Source: Geobacter sp. SVR (GTDB taxonomy: Bacteria; Desulfobacterota; Desulfuromonadia; Geobacterales; Pseudopelobacteraceae). From it: a stretch of 64,000 nt of DNA. A program made the translations under genes and the position numbers. The first letter of the stretch is position 1. Each line of letters starts with the position of its first letter. Under the pieces are notes generated by a model that was given only the letters and a program-made list of their open reading frames with translations, searched no databases and was not told the DNA's origin. Of this stretch, positions 1 to 9,031 are shown in pieces. The stretch lies in assembly GCF_016865365.1 (NCBI RefSeq), contig NZ_AP024469.1, positions 797,001 to 861,000 on the forward strand. The letters run 5' to 3'.

Positions 1-726
1 GGGGTCCTCGCGCTCCAGGATCTGATGCCCGTGCTCCAACAGGGTGACCCGGCTGCCGAAACGGGCAAATGCCTGCGCCATTTCACAGCCGAGCGGGCCG
101 GCGCCGATTACCGCCAGCCGTGCCGGCAGCTCGGTCAGCGAAAAGATGCTCTCATTGGTGAAATAGCCGGCTTCGGCCAAGCCGGGGATCGGTGGGGCAG
201 CGGCCCGGGCGCCAGTGCAGATGGCTGCCTTTCTGAAAAGGAGGCTTTTTCCGTCCACCTCTACACAATCGGGGCCGGTAAAGCGTCCTTCGCCGATATA
301 AACATCCACCCCCAGTTCGTCCCGGAACCGTGCAGCCGAGTCATGTCGGCTGATATCTGCCCGCAGGCGGCGCATGCGCTGCATGACCGCCGGGAAGTCG
401 ATCGCTGCTTCTTCGTTGCCGACAATCCCGAAACCTGCACCGGAACGGGCATCCCACAACGCCCTGGCAGCGCGGATGAGCGCCTTGGAGGGAACGCAGC
501 CAACATTGAGACAGTCGCCCCCCATCAGGTGTTTCTCGATCAGGGCCACTCGGGCCCCCAGGCCGGCGGCCCCGGCGGCGCAGACCAATCCGGCGGTGCC
601 GGCGCCGATCACCACCAGATTGTAGCGCCCGGCCGGCTGCGGATTGACCCAGTCGGGCGGATGGACGTTCCGGGCCAGTTCTCTGTTTTCGGCGGAATCG
701 GGGAGGACGGTGACCGGTTTGGTCAT
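1..726 (-). CDS. FAD-dependent pyridine nucleotide-disulfide oxidoreductase (mercuric reductase-like), C-terminus beyond window
   Basis: This is a partial gene: the frame stays open to the left edge, so only about 242 N-terminal residues are visible. After a leader of about 30 residues comes the FAD-binding fold with a GxGxxG-type VVIGAGTAG. It is followed by the redox-active disulfide motif GGDCLNVGCVPSKAL, diagnostic of the mercuric reductase/dihydrolipoamide dehydrogenase family. A second Rossmann motif, AVIGAGPLGCEMAQAFARFG, begins the NAD(P) domain. The start codon overlaps the stop of the upstream msrB gene in an ATGA arrangement, so the two are translationally coupled. Many such proteins beside oxidative-stress genes are not true MerA, and the C-terminal residues needed to decide are outside the window. 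The substrate is unknown. Confidence 0.85.
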   Translation of the reverse strand, partial: MTKPVTVLPDSAENRELARNVHPPDWVNPQPAGRYNLVVIGAGTAGLVCAAGAAGLGARVALIEKHLMGGDCLNVGCVPSKALIRAARALWDARSGAGFGIVGNEEAAIDFPAVMQRMRRLRADISRHDSAARFRDELGVDVYIGEGRFTGPDCVEVDGKSLLFRKAAICTGARAAAPPIPGLAEAGYFTNESIFSLTELPARLAVIGAGPLGCEMAQAFARFGSRVTLLEHGHQILEREDP

Positions 727-1277
727 GGAGACGTGATGAACGTCATGGCGGCCGAATTCATGCAGTAGCGCAGTCCGGTCGGCTTGGGACCATCCTCGAA
801 GACGTGTCCCAGGTGCGCGTCGCAACGGCTGCAGACCACCTCGGTACGCTTCATGAACAGGCTGTTGTCGGGGCGTGTAGTGACGTTCTCCGGAGCGATC
901 GGCTGCCAGAAACTGGGCCAGCCGGTGCCGGACTCGTATTTGTGTTCCGAGCTGTACAGGTCGTTGCCGCAGCAGACGCATCGGTAGATGCCTTTTTCGT
1001 GGTTGTTCCAGGTGGCGCCGCTATAGGCGGGCTCGGTCCCCTTTTCCCGGGTCACGTGATACTGCTCGGGCGTCAGCTGCTGGCGCCATTCCGCCTCGCT
1101 CTTGATCACTCTCTCGCTCATGACGTATCCTTTCGCGGCAGCCGAATACAATCTGATGGAGGCAGGCTGCTTGCCGGCCGCGCTGTGATCACCAGCCGGT
1201 GTTGTGGCCTGTCCGTCACAGGCTGCGAAAAATGCCGTGCCTATCAGCAGGACAACTGCTCGAAATATGGCTTTCAT
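723..1277 (-). CDS. msrB: peptide-methionine (R)-S-oxide reductase, predicted lipoprotein
   Basis: This 184-residue protein reduces methionine-R-sulfoxide in proteins. The start at 1277 was chosen because an AGGAGG-type ribosome site lies just upstream. From it the protein begins with a hydrophobic signal ending in a FAAC lipobox, predicting a lipid-anchored periplasmic enzyme. Two zinc-binding CxxC pairs (CVCC and CSRC), the GTGWPSFW signature and the C-terminal RYCMNS with the catalytic cysteine are all present. The gene lies between a QueG-like Fe-S protein (19 bp upstream) and a flavin disulfide reductase (4-bp overlap), suggesting an operon for repair of oxidised envelope proteins. The family is certain; the lipoprotein location is inferred from the N-terminus. 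Confidence 0.93.
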   Translation of the reverse strand: MKAIFRAVVLLIGTAFFAACDGQATTPAGDHSAAGKQPASIRLYSAAAKGYVMSERVIKSEAEWRQQLTPEQYHVTREKGTEPAYSGATWNNHEKGIYRCVCCGNDLYSSEHKYESGTGWPSFWQPIAPENVTTRPDNSLFMKRTEVVCSRCDAHLGHVFEDGPKPTGLRYCMNSAAMTFITSP

Positions 1278-1296
1278 GGAGACCTCCTCGTGCCAG

Positions 1297-2145
1297 TCAG
1301 GCGGACAGGGTGCTTCTGCCGGGAGGAATGCGGTCTTCGCAGGGTACTTTGGTCTGGCACAGGCCGCAGCCGGCAGCGCTAACGCCGTAGGTTCCGGCAA
1401 CGGCTTCCGTGACAGTGTCGTAGACGTAGGCGCGGCACAGCCGCTTGTCGTGCCCCTGGCTGGACAGGGCCTTCACCGGACAGCGCCCGATGCAGGCGCC
1501 GCAGGTTCCTTCCCGGTAAAACAGGCAGTTGGCGCGCCGGTCGGCATAGGTCTGCAGGGAGGGCTGCAGCCCAAGATCGGTGATGACGCTTCCCAGGCGG
1601 TGGGCGATTCCCACCGGGGTGATCAGGGCATCGTTCAGGCTGAAGGTGCCCAGCCCGGCGGCATAGGCGGCATGGCGTTCCGACCAGGTGGAAGCCACCC
1701 CTGCCGGCGAATCGCCCACCTCCCGCCAAGCCGGCATCAGTTGCGGGGGGGCAGCGCGATGTCCCTTCAGTTCCAGCCAAGCGGTGATGTGCCTGCGCAG
1801 GGCGACATTGACCTGCTCACCGAAAAATCTGGTAAGAGCCCATTGCCGGGAAGGAAATGTGGATTGTTGGCGGTTGCTGGCGCGTGTGGAAGCGGTGATC
1901 GGCAACACCCAGCAGATGACGGTGGCCGGTTGCCAGGGGGCCTCCGGAAAGGAAGCGGCGACCAGTTCGGCCGGGGTGAGGTGAAACTGCCCGATCACGG
2001 TTTTGTATTCGGTGAAGAGGGGGTTGTCGGCGCGGGCAAATGCGACCAGTGGTTCATCGAAGTAAGGTTGATCGCTGTCCGGAAAACGATTGGCAGGGGT
2101 TTCGCGAATAAATCTGCTGATCTCGTCCCGAATGATCTGTTCCAT
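1297..2145 (-). CDS. epoxyqueuosine reductase-like 4Fe-4S protein
   Basis: The 282-residue protein has a C-terminal ferredoxin-like cluster region (CGACIGRCPVKAL, then CGLCQTKVPCEDRIP) resembling the Fe-S tail of the QueG family. The N-terminal half is more divergent than in true epoxyqueuosine reductase, and the protein is shorter than the usual 350 or so residues. A queuosine role is therefore not assured. The start has a strong GGAGG site six bases upstream. It is the first gene of a likely operon with msrB and the flavin disulfide reductase. That context would also fit a redox partner for these enzymes, which is inference only. Confidence 0.75.
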   Translation of the reverse strand: MEQIIRDEISRFIRETPANRFPDSDQPYFDEPLVAFARADNPLFTEYKTVIGQFHLTPAELVAASFPEAPWQPATVICWVLPITASTRASNRQQSTFPSRQWALTRFFGEQVNVALRRHITAWLELKGHRAAPPQLMPAWREVGDSPAGVASTWSERHAAYAAGLGTFSLNDALITPVGIAHRLGSVITDLGLQPSLQTYADRRANCLFYREGTCGACIGRCPVKALSSQGHDKRLCRAYVYDTVTEAVAGTYGVSAAGCGLCQTKVPCEDRIPPGRSTLSA

Positions 2146-2247
2146 GGCTGCCTCCGGGGGTCGGCCCGCATGCGCGCCGGATGGGAAATCCGTATGATGA
2201 TGGGTATGGCGCGGGGCGACCGGTAGGGTATGCCCCGCGTCAGGGAT

Positions 2248-2721
2248 CTAGTTCTCCGTCATGAAGTGCCGTTCGTACAGATCCTCCAGTGCCTGGAGGT
2301 GACGGCTCTCCTCCTTGAGGAGCTGACCAAAGAGGTTCCCCATGGGCGCGCCGGCACAACCGTTAGCCACCTTGCCGTAGAAATCCACCGCCCCCTTTTC
2401 CAGGTGGATCGCATAAATCAGTGCTTCGCGCACGCCGGATTCGGGACCCAACTCCTGTTTCTTGAGGGTGTAGTCCAAATGCATGGTGGGAATGGTCTGG
2501 CTGAAGGCGGCTTCGCCTTCCATGCGCCCCTCCAGGAGTGCCTTTTCCAGCTGGTGCTTGTGCTCCAGTTCGTCAAGGGCGTTCTCCCTCAGTATCTCGC
2601 GTGCCCCCTTGTTGGTTACTTTACGAATAGCGGCAAGATAGTTGCGGAAACCTTCCTCTTCCATCTCGATCGCTTTTTCCACGGCAGCGTCGAACGTATA
2701 ACAGACCTGGTTTTCTTCCAT
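2248..2721 (-). CDS. rubrerythrin/ferritin-like diiron protein
   Basis: The 157-residue protein looks like a four-helix ferritin-like domain. Helix 1 carries EMEEEGFRNYL, helix 2 DELEHKHQLE, helix 3 LEKGAVDFY and helix 4 KEESRHLQALE, giving the paired glutamates and ExxH motifs of a diiron site. There is no C-terminal rubredoxin domain, so it is a rubrerythrin-like or 'ferritin-like AB' protein, probably handling peroxide or iron. The start at 2721 was preferred because an AGGAGG site lies nine bases upstream; the upstream ATG at 2730 abuts that site directly. The gene is monocistronic as far as can be seen. Confidence 0.8.
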   Translation of the reverse strand: MEENQVCYTFDAAVEKAIEMEEEGFRNYLAAIRKVTNKGAREILRENALDELEHKHQLEKALLEGRMEGEAAFSQTIPTMHLDYTLKKQELGPESGVREALIYAIHLEKGAVDFYGKVANGCAGAPMGNLFGQLLKEESRHLQALEDLYERHFMTEN

Positions 2722-2924
2722 TGGTGACATCCTCCTGGGCATGGTACTTGGATCCTGAACCGATAACGCCATAATGCCGGAGCCCTGGAAGGGCTCGGAC
2801 GCCACCGATTCAGATTAAAGAGCAATCTGCGGGAATGTTTTAGTTTAACGTAAACACACCTGCGTTTCAACAGCCATTTCCCGCTTGATGGCAGGTATGG
2901 CGCGGCTCAGGTCCGCCTAAAAAG

Positions 2925-2954
2925 ACGCCCCGTCTCCGGAAGGAAGCGGGGCGT
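2925..2954 (-). terminator. intrinsic terminator of ppiB
   Basis: Read on the minus strand, an 8-bp perfect stem (ACGCCCCG / CGGGGCGT) with a 14-base loop is followed by CTTTTTA. It lies about 25 bases after the ppiB stop codon. Confidence 0.8.
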
Positions 2955-2977
2955 TGTGCATGGGAAGTCAGCGGCCG

Positions 2978-3493
2978 TTATGGCTCTATCAGGCGCGCGC
3001 TCTTGATGAAAACAGGTTCAACGGGCACATCGCCATGTCCTCCCTTGGTGCCGGTCTTGACCGCTCTGATCTGGTCGACCACCTCCATGCCGTCCACAAC
3101 CTGGCCGAAGACGCAATAGCCGAAGCGGTCGGCCTGCTTGCTCTGGTGGTTGAGAAACGCATTGTCGACCACATTGATGAAAAATTGTGAGGTGGCCGAG
3201 TCGACTACTGCAGTACGGGCCATGGCCACGGTGCCGCGCGTATTGGACAAGCCGTTGGTTGCCTCGTTCTTGATGGCGAACTTGGGCTTCTTCTGTTCCA
3301 GGGCCTCGTTCAAGCCCCCTCCCTGGATCATGAAGTCCTTGATGACGCGATGGAATATCAGGTTGTCATAGAAGCCATCCTTGACATAACCGAGAAAATT
3401 CTTAACCGTGATAGGGGCTTTCTCTTTAAAGAGTTCAATGGTGATATCCCCCATTGACGTTTCAATCAGGACCTTCGGGTTCTGCTCGGACAT
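2978..3493 (-). CDS. ppiB: cyclophilin-type peptidyl-prolyl cis-trans isomerase
   Basis: The protein is 171 residues with the complete cyclophilin core: [28 protein letters not shown]-type active-site strand, TRGTVAMAR and SQFFINV. It catalyses proline isomerisation. No signal peptide is seen, so it is cytoplasmic. The start at 3493 has a GGGAGG site seven bases upstream, whereas the longer frame lacks one. A clear intrinsic terminator follows, so the gene is probably a single unit. Confidence 0.92.
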   Translation of the reverse strand: MSEQNPKVLIETSMGDITIELFKEKAPITVKNFLGYVKDGFYDNLIFHRVIKDFMIQGGGLNEALEQKKPKFAIKNEATNGLSNTRGTVAMARTAVVDSATSQFFINVVDNAFLNHQSKQADRFGYCVFGQVVDGMEVVDQIRAVKTGTKGGHGDVPVEPVFIKSARLIEP

Positions 3494-3780
3494 CTGAAAC
3501 CTCCCGTTAATTCGCAACCTTGTGCTCGATGCACGACGCGACTGTATACCACATTATACCGCGAAATTAAACTCCTTTTTCGTTTGTTCTGAAACGGCGG
3601 CAACGGGAATGCCTGCCCGGTCGCGTACGGATGGTTCCGCTTGCCGGTACGCACGTGTGTCCATCCCGCTCCGACAGGCGAAGAAACGGCGATCTCACCG
3701 ATTCGGCGTTGCCAAAACAGGGGCGCTGGAGTATGGTTTGCTAAAACGTACATAACTGATGCTGTAATGGGGAGGAATTC

Positions 3781-4437
3781 ATGAAAACTTCCGTTATGTG
3801 TGTGACACAGCTGTTGTTGGCAGCCTGTCTTTGGGCAGGGACGGCCTCGGCCATGCCGGACGGGCCCGGCTGCGAAAATGGAAAGCCGGCCATGCACCGG
3901 CATGCCTGCGGCGGGGTGGAGATCGGCGCGCCGGCGCCCCCGTTTACCCTGGAGGGGGTGGCGAATCTGGAGTTCAAAAACGTCAGCCTGAGTGATTTCC
4001 GGGGCAAGTGGGTGGTGCTGTTTTTCTATCCCGGCGATTTTACCCTGGTCTGTCATTCTGAAATCAAGGGGCTCGGCGGAGCAGTGGCCGAATTTACCCA
4101 AGCGAATGCCCAGGTGCTGGCCGTATCGGCTGACAGCAAATTTTCTCATCTGGCCTGGATCAAGAGTGGTGCTCTGGACACTCCGCAGTTCCCGCTTCTG
4201 TCTGATTTCAACAAACGTACCGCCCGGGCTTACGGCGTGCTGGACGAGAACAGTGGCCGTGCCCGGCGCGGTCTTTTCATCATCGATCCCAACGGGGTGG
4301 TACAGTACCAGGTCGTGCACAGCGACAAGATCGGTCGCAGCGTCGAGGAAACCCTGCGTGTGCTCAGGGCGCTGCAGACCGAAGAACTCTGTCCGCTCAA
4401 CTGGAAGCCCGGTGAAAAACCCCTGGGGAAACCCTGA
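3781..4437 (+). CDS. exported 2-Cys peroxiredoxin (AhpC/TSA family)
   Basis: The 218-residue protein belongs to the typical 2-Cys peroxiredoxins. The peroxidatic cysteine C91 sits in GDFTLVCHSE and the resolving cysteine C204 in EELCPLNW. The usual FVCPTE is altered to LVCHSE, changing the Pro and Thr next to the catalytic Cys. The N-terminus is a hydrophobic signal ending in TASA; an LAAC sequence at residues 13-16 also resembles a lipobox. Either way the enzyme should act outside the cytoplasm, unlike most AhpC-type enzymes. A short Cys/His-containing stretch separates the signal from the thioredoxin fold. GGAGG lies upstream of the ATG. prmC follows after 23 bp. Confidence 0.88.
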   Translation: MKTSVMCVTQLLLAACLWAGTASAMPDGPGCENGKPAMHRHACGGVEIGAPAPPFTLEGVANLEFKNVSLSDFRGKWVVLFFYPGDFTLVCHSEIKGLGGAVAEFTQANAQVLAVSADSKFSHLAWIKSGALDTPQFPLLSDFNKRTARAYGVLDENSGRARRGLFIIDPNGVVQYQVVHSDKIGRSVEETLRVLRALQTEELCPLNWKPGEKPLGKP

Positions 4438-4460
4438 TCTCGCAGCGGGAATAGTTCGTC

Positions 4461-5321
4461 ATGGCACATACTGAAATCTGGACAACTCTCAAGGTCCTCA
4501 ATTGGACCAGGGATTATCTGACCGAAAAAGGGGTAGAAAACGCCCGCCGGGAGGCTGAATGGCTGCTGTGTGCAGCCACCGGGCTGGATCGGGTCGGCCT
4601 GTACCTGAACTTCGAGCGGCCGCTCAACGAGGCGGAATTGGCCTCCTACCGCGGAATGGTGGCCCGGCGGAGCCGGCGTGAGCCGCTGCAGCACATTCTC
4701 GGGACCCAGGAATTCTGCGGACTGGAATTCGAGGTTTGCCCGGATGTGCTGATTCCCCGTCACGATACGGAGACCCTGGTAACGGAGGCGCTGGCACGGG
4801 CGCCGGGCGCCCGCAGCGTCCTGGACATCGGCACCGGCAGCGGTTGCATAGCGATTGCCCTGGCACGGCAGTTGAGTTCCGCGGCAATCACGGCCAGCGA
4901 TATTTCCGGGGAGGCGCTGGCAGTGGCGCGCCGCAACGCCGAACGCAACGGAGCGACAGTGGAGTTTGTCCAAGGGTCCCTGTTCGAACCGCTGGTGGGA
5001 AGGCGTTTCGATCTGATCGTCTCCAATCCCCCTTACATTCCCAGCGCGGATATTGCGGGACTGGAGCCCGAGGTGCGCGAATGGGACCCCCGTGGGGCAC
5101 TGGACGGCGGCCTGGACGGCCTGGATCTGTACCGCATCCTGATTCCGGCGGCGGTGGAACATCTGAATCCCTCAGGATGGCTGCTGGTCGAACTGGGGGC
5201 CGGCCAGGCGCCGGAGGTTGCGCGGATATTCCGTGAGTGCGGCAAGTATCGGGAGCCGATTATTGCTTCCGATCCGGCCAGCATCGAGCGGGTGGTGGGC
5301 GCGCAAAGTACCGCTCTCTGA
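4461..5321 (+). CDS. prmC: peptide chain release factor N5-glutamine methyltransferase
   Basis: The 286-residue SAM-dependent methyltransferase modifies the GGQ glutamine of release factors. An N-terminal helical domain (about 1-85) precedes a Rossmann fold with the SAM motif VLDIGTGSGCIAIALA and the hallmark NPPYIP that binds the target glutamine. Length matches the family. The usual neighbour prfA is absent. The gene lies 23 bp after the peroxiredoxin and has only a weak ribosome site. Confidence 0.93.
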   Translation: MAHTEIWTTLKVLNWTRDYLTEKGVENARREAEWLLCAATGLDRVGLYLNFERPLNEAELASYRGMVARRSRREPLQHILGTQEFCGLEFEVCPDVLIPRHDTETLVTEALARAPGARSVLDIGTGSGCIAIALARQLSSAAITASDISGEALAVARRNAERNGATVEFVQGSLFEPLVGRRFDLIVSNPPYIPSADIAGLEPEVREWDPRGALDGGLDGLDLYRILIPAAVEHLNPSGWLLVELGAGQAPEVARIFRECGKYREPIIASDPASIERVVGAQSTAL

Positions 5322-5475
5322 GTCCTTTGGAAAACTATGACAGACTGTGCGGCGGCTGCCAGAACACCGGCGTGGTCCCTGTGCGTCGGAGACGCCGGTT
5401 CCCGTTTTTCGGGCGGATGGGGATGAGGCATGAAATCAGGAGATCCGATCACGGCAGCGCAAAGGGGATGGGACA

Positions 5476-6027
5476 ATGACCGTCGATGAAATCAACCAGG
5501 TGCTGGCCGAGGCGGACCTTTTGGCCGGCGAAGCCGAGGTTTCGGCCGCCGTCGTGCGATTGGGCGCCGAGATCACGGCACGCCTGAAAGATGCCAATCC
5601 GGTAGTGATGTGCGTCATGAACGGCGGCCTGATCTTTGCCGGCCAGTTGTTGACCCGGCTGGTCTTTCCGCTGGAGGTGGATTATGTCCATGCCACCCGG
5701 TACGGGCACAAGACCAGCGGCGCCCGGCTGAACTGGACCGTCAGGCCGCAGCTCGACCTGCAGGACAGGACGGTGCTGCTGTTGGACGATATTCTGGACG
5801 AGGGCATCACTCTGGCTGCAATCGCCGAGCACTGCTGTCGGCAGGGGGCCTCCCGGGTGCTGACGGCGGTATTGGTGGAAAAGCTGCATCTGCGCAAGGT
5901 CACGCCGGGCATGCGGGCCGATTTTTCCGGAATAGAAGTGGGGGATCGCTTTCTGTTCGGCTACGGGCTCGATTACAAGGGGTACTGGCGCAATGCCCCG
6001 GGAATCTATGCCGTCAAGGGACTGTAG
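5476..6027 (+). CDS. hpt: hypoxanthine/guanine phosphoribosyltransferase
   Basis: The 183-residue protein matches the type-I phosphoribosyltransferases of purine salvage. The PRPP-binding loop reads VLLLDDILDEGITL, where two acidic residues and the Gly/Thr pair are expected. VDYVHATRYG and VGDRFLFGYGLDYKGYWRN are typical of HGPRT. The second 'TG' of the loop is 'EG', a slight departure, so the base preference is uncertain. The gene is convergent with the large GGDEF protein, with about 20 bp between stops. Confidence 0.82.
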   Translation: MTVDEINQVLAEADLLAGEAEVSAAVVRLGAEITARLKDANPVVMCVMNGGLIFAGQLLTRLVFPLEVDYVHATRYGHKTSGARLNWTVRPQLDLQDRTVLLLDDILDEGITLAAIAEHCCRQGASRVLTAVLVEKLHLRKVTPGMRADFSGIEVGDRFLFGYGLDYKGYWRNAPGIYAVKGL

Positions 6028-6046
6028 CCGCCGTTTCCGCCATTCA

Positions 6047-8917
6047 TCAGGAGAGAACCACTGAAGTCTTCTTGGAAAATTTCTCGCGGTACATCCGCCT
6101 GTCGCTCGTTTTCAGGGCGAGCGGGAGTTCCGGTCCTGCATGCGCCGTAGCAACGCCAATCGATACGTTCAGGTTCAAGTGCAGGTCCGTAGCGTTCGCC
6201 TCATCACGGTATCTGCGTATCCTCTCGACCGTCGCTTCCGCTTCCCGCTCGTCCGTTCTCGGCAGCAGGATTGAAAACTCATCCCCCCCGATGCGGGCCA
6301 CAATGTCTTCGGTACGAAAGGCCTGGAGGAGGACCAGGGCCGCCATCCGGATCAATCGGTCCCCTGCCTCGTGTCCCAGAGCGTCGTTGACTCCCTTGAG
6401 CCCATCCATATCGACCGTGATGATGCTTATCGGAAACTCCCTGCCTCGGGCCAGTCTCTTCAACTCCGCCTCGAAAAAGGCCCGATTGTAAAGATCCGTA
6501 AGAGGATCGTGGGTGCTCCTGTAGACCAGTTCCGCTTCAGCCTTTTTCCGCTCCGAGATGTCCTCTCCGATACTCGCCACCCCGCTTACCCTCCCGTCCG
6601 AGCCGTACAGGATGGTCCGGTTCCACGAGATGAGGCGCCGCACGCCGCTGCGGGTGGAGATCTCGTACTCGCCATGGCTGGGCAGGGACCCGTCCGCGAT
6701 CTCCACCATGAACCTCTCTGTCAGGCCCCGGTGGCCGGGATTGAAGATCTCGAACCACCTGCGTCCCAGGACCTCTTCCCTGGGCCATCCGGTCAGCCTG
6801 AGAAGAAAGTCGTTGCAGAAGACGATGCGGCTGTCGAGATCGAGCTCTACTGCCAGGAGTTGGATGTTCTCCAGCGTTTCCCTGAAGCGCCGTTCCGATT
6901 CACGCAGGGATTGTTCGACCCATTTGCGTTCGAACAGTTGTCCGATCTGGCTGCCGAGCGGAGCTATCGCGTCGAGCAGGCCGGGATCGGGCTCCCGGGC
7001 GTCACGGCTGAAGAACTCCATCACCCCCGCTACGGTCCCACCCAGCACAATGGGAAAGGCAAAGGCCCCGCGCAGGCCGCTTTTCTCCGCAGCGGAGCGG
7101 CGGGGGAAATTCTCTTCCATCAGCACATCCGACACCCAGGCCGGGCTGCCGGCCGACCACACCCGCCCCGGCAGCCCCTCCTCGGGGTAGAAGGACATGA
7201 TGCGGTTCAGCGCCTCAAACGAGGCGATATCCAGGTCCGGCCGATGCCACATGTCCAACAGCAGCAGCGTTTCCTTCTTTTGATCCATCCACCAGACGGT
7301 GCCCACTTCCCAGCCGATTGCCTCGCAGATCGTCTTCAGCACCCGCGGAATCGCTTCGCCGACCGTTGTCGACTCGGCCAGAATGCTGTTCACCGCGTGT
7401 TGCGAGGCGAGGCGCCATTCGGTCAGTTTGCGTTTCGAGATGTCCCGTACCAACTCGACCGCGGCTACGATCCTGCCCGTGGAGTCCCGTACCGGCGATA
7501 CGGCGAACTCCAGTTGGCGGCGGGAGCCATCGGCAAAGAGCATCTCCCGCTCACCGCAGTGCACCTCTCCGTCCCGCAGCGCTTCGACCACGAGACATCC
7601 CTCACAATGGGACTCCCTGCCGTGATAGGCCCTGAAGCAGAGTTCTCCCGCATGGTCTCCCAGTAGTTCCGAAACGAACAGGTTCTGATAAAGAATGCGG
7701 AGATCCAGATCAACTACGGTGACCATGTCGGCAATGGCAGCGATGAACGCCTCGGTCCTGGCTCGTGCTTCCTGCGCCTCTGCCAGGGCGGCCGCGACCT
7801 CCTGGGCGAACTCCCGGGATATCCTGTGCATCTCATCCTGCTTGTCGTGGAGATCCTTGATCATGGTGTTGAAGGCGACGGCCAGTTCCTCGATCTCATC
7901 TCCGCTCTTGATCCGGATTTCCTTCTCCCCCCCTTCGAGGCCGGACAGACTCCTGATGTGGCCGGTCAGCGTGCGAAGCGGTGCGGTGAGGGCCCTCATG
8001 CTCAGCCAGACGATCGCCAGGGACACCAGTACGCCGACGATCACCGCCATGATCGCGAAACGGGTGGCCTCCCGAACCGGCGCATAGGCTTCCTCCAGGG
8101 GGTAATTGGCTGCCAGGATCCAATTGGTGGTTTTCAGTCCCAGGACGGAGGTCAGGGCCCGTAATCCCCTTGAATTCACGGTTTCCTCAGTCCCGTTGAA
8201 TCCGGTGATCCCCTTGTCGAAGACACGATTGACCCCCGGCGGTACGTCCTGTTTCAGGATCCTGCTCCGGTCGGGATGCATGATCATGGTCCGTCGGGTG
8301 TCGTAGATGTAGATGTAACCGGTCGTGCCTATCCTTGTGCGGGCGTGTTCTCCCAGGAGGTTGTCCTTTGTCAGGTCGATGCTCCCCCCCAGCACGGCGA
8401 TGATCGTGCCGTCAGGGCCGAAGACGGGGGCGGTGAACATCATGGTCGGATGGTGGTGGGTCTGCGACGAGAGAAAAGGGGCGGATATGACCGGTTTGCC
8501 CGACTCGATCGTTCTGCGGAAGTACTCGCGAAAGGCGTAACTTTGCCCCTGACGCCTCAGATCGGGAGATTCGGCGATCAGCCTGCCCTGTGAAGAGAAA
8601 AGGTAGATGCCGTTGTCGAAGAGCGTCAGCAGACCGGAGTCGCTACTTAGCAGGCGCTGTGCCAGGGAGTGGTCGGTGACGGCCCTGCCGGGAATGGTGG
8701 CCGCCTTGGCGATGATGGCATCCTGCGTGCGCTTGATGGTGTTGTCGAGGTCCCGTGCGATCTCGGTGATGAGGGCGTACTGCTGGGCAGCGATGGTGTC
8801 GCGGAAGCGCTTTTCGAAATAGGAGATGATCGGGAACGCGGATGCGACCATCAGCGCCGTTACCAGCAGGGAGACGACCAGGGACATCTTGGTTTTCAGG
8901 CTGACGAATCTTCGCAC
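6047..8917 (-). CDS. membrane sensor diguanylate cyclase (Cache-HAMP-PAS-GAF-PAS-GGDEF)
   Basis: The protein has 956 residues. A first membrane segment lies near 11-31, a periplasmic double-Cache-like domain at about 35-280 and a second membrane segment near 285-307. These are followed by HAMP (308-362), a short coiled coil, a PAS (390-500), a GAF (about 515-665), a second PAS (675-800) and a C-terminal GGDEF domain. The catalytic motif is intact, and RTED exactly five residues upstream gives a product-inhibition I-site, so it should make c-di-GMP under feedback control. The first PAS contains CFRAY...CEGC, a set of cysteines that could serve redox sensing. No EAL domain is seen. The ligand is unknown. 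Confidence 0.9.
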   Translation of the reverse strand: MRRFVSLKTKMSLVVSLLVTALMVASAFPIISYFEKRFRDTIAAQQYALITEIARDLDNTIKRTQDAIIAKAATIPGRAVTDHSLAQRLLSSDSGLLTLFDNGIYLFSSQGRLIAESPDLRRQGQSYAFREYFRRTIESGKPVISAPFLSSQTHHHPTMMFTAPVFGPDGTIIAVLGGSIDLTKDNLLGEHARTRIGTTGYIYIYDTRRTMIMHPDRSRILKQDVPPGVNRVFDKGITGFNGTEETVNSRGLRALTSVLGLKTTNWILAANYPLEEAYAPVREATRFAIMAVIVGVLVSLAIVWLSMRALTAPLRTLTGHIRSLSGLEGGEKEIRIKSGDEIEELAVAFNTMIKDLHDKQDEMHRISREFAQEVAAALAEAQEARARTEAFIAAIADMVTVVDLDLRILYQNLFVSELLGDHAGELCFRAYHGRESHCEGCLVVEALRDGEVHCGEREMLFADGSRRQLEFAVSPVRDSTGRIVAAVELVRDISKRKLTEWRLASQHAVNSILAESTTVGEAIPRVLKTICEAIGWEVGTVWWMDQKKETLLLLDMWHRPDLDIASFEALNRIMSFYPEEGLPGRVWSAGSPAWVSDVLMEENFPRRSAAEKSGLRGAFAFPIVLGGTVAGVMEFFSRDAREPDPGLLDAIAPLGSQIGQLFERKWVEQSLRESERRFRETLENIQLLAVELDLDSRIVFCNDFLLRLTGWPREEVLGRRWFEIFNPGHRGLTERFMVEIADGSLPSHGEYEISTRSGVRRLISWNRTILYGSDGRVSGVASIGEDISERKKAEAELVYRSTHDPLTDLYNRAFFEAELKRLARGREFPISIITVDMDGLKGVNDALGHEAGDRLIRMAALVLLQAFRTEDIVARIGGDEFSILLPRTDEREAEATVERIRRYRDEANATDLHLNLNVSIGVATAHAGPELPLALKTSDRRMYREKFSKKTSVVLS

Positions 8918-9031
8918 GAGTGCTCCATTATCGGTGGGCGCTGGACTGGCCTGCCAAACAGGGGAGAGACCGGGAGAAGGTTCCCGGCAGCCGCTACTGG
9001 CCGCGTGGTCGCCGTAGCTCCCGGTGCGGGA

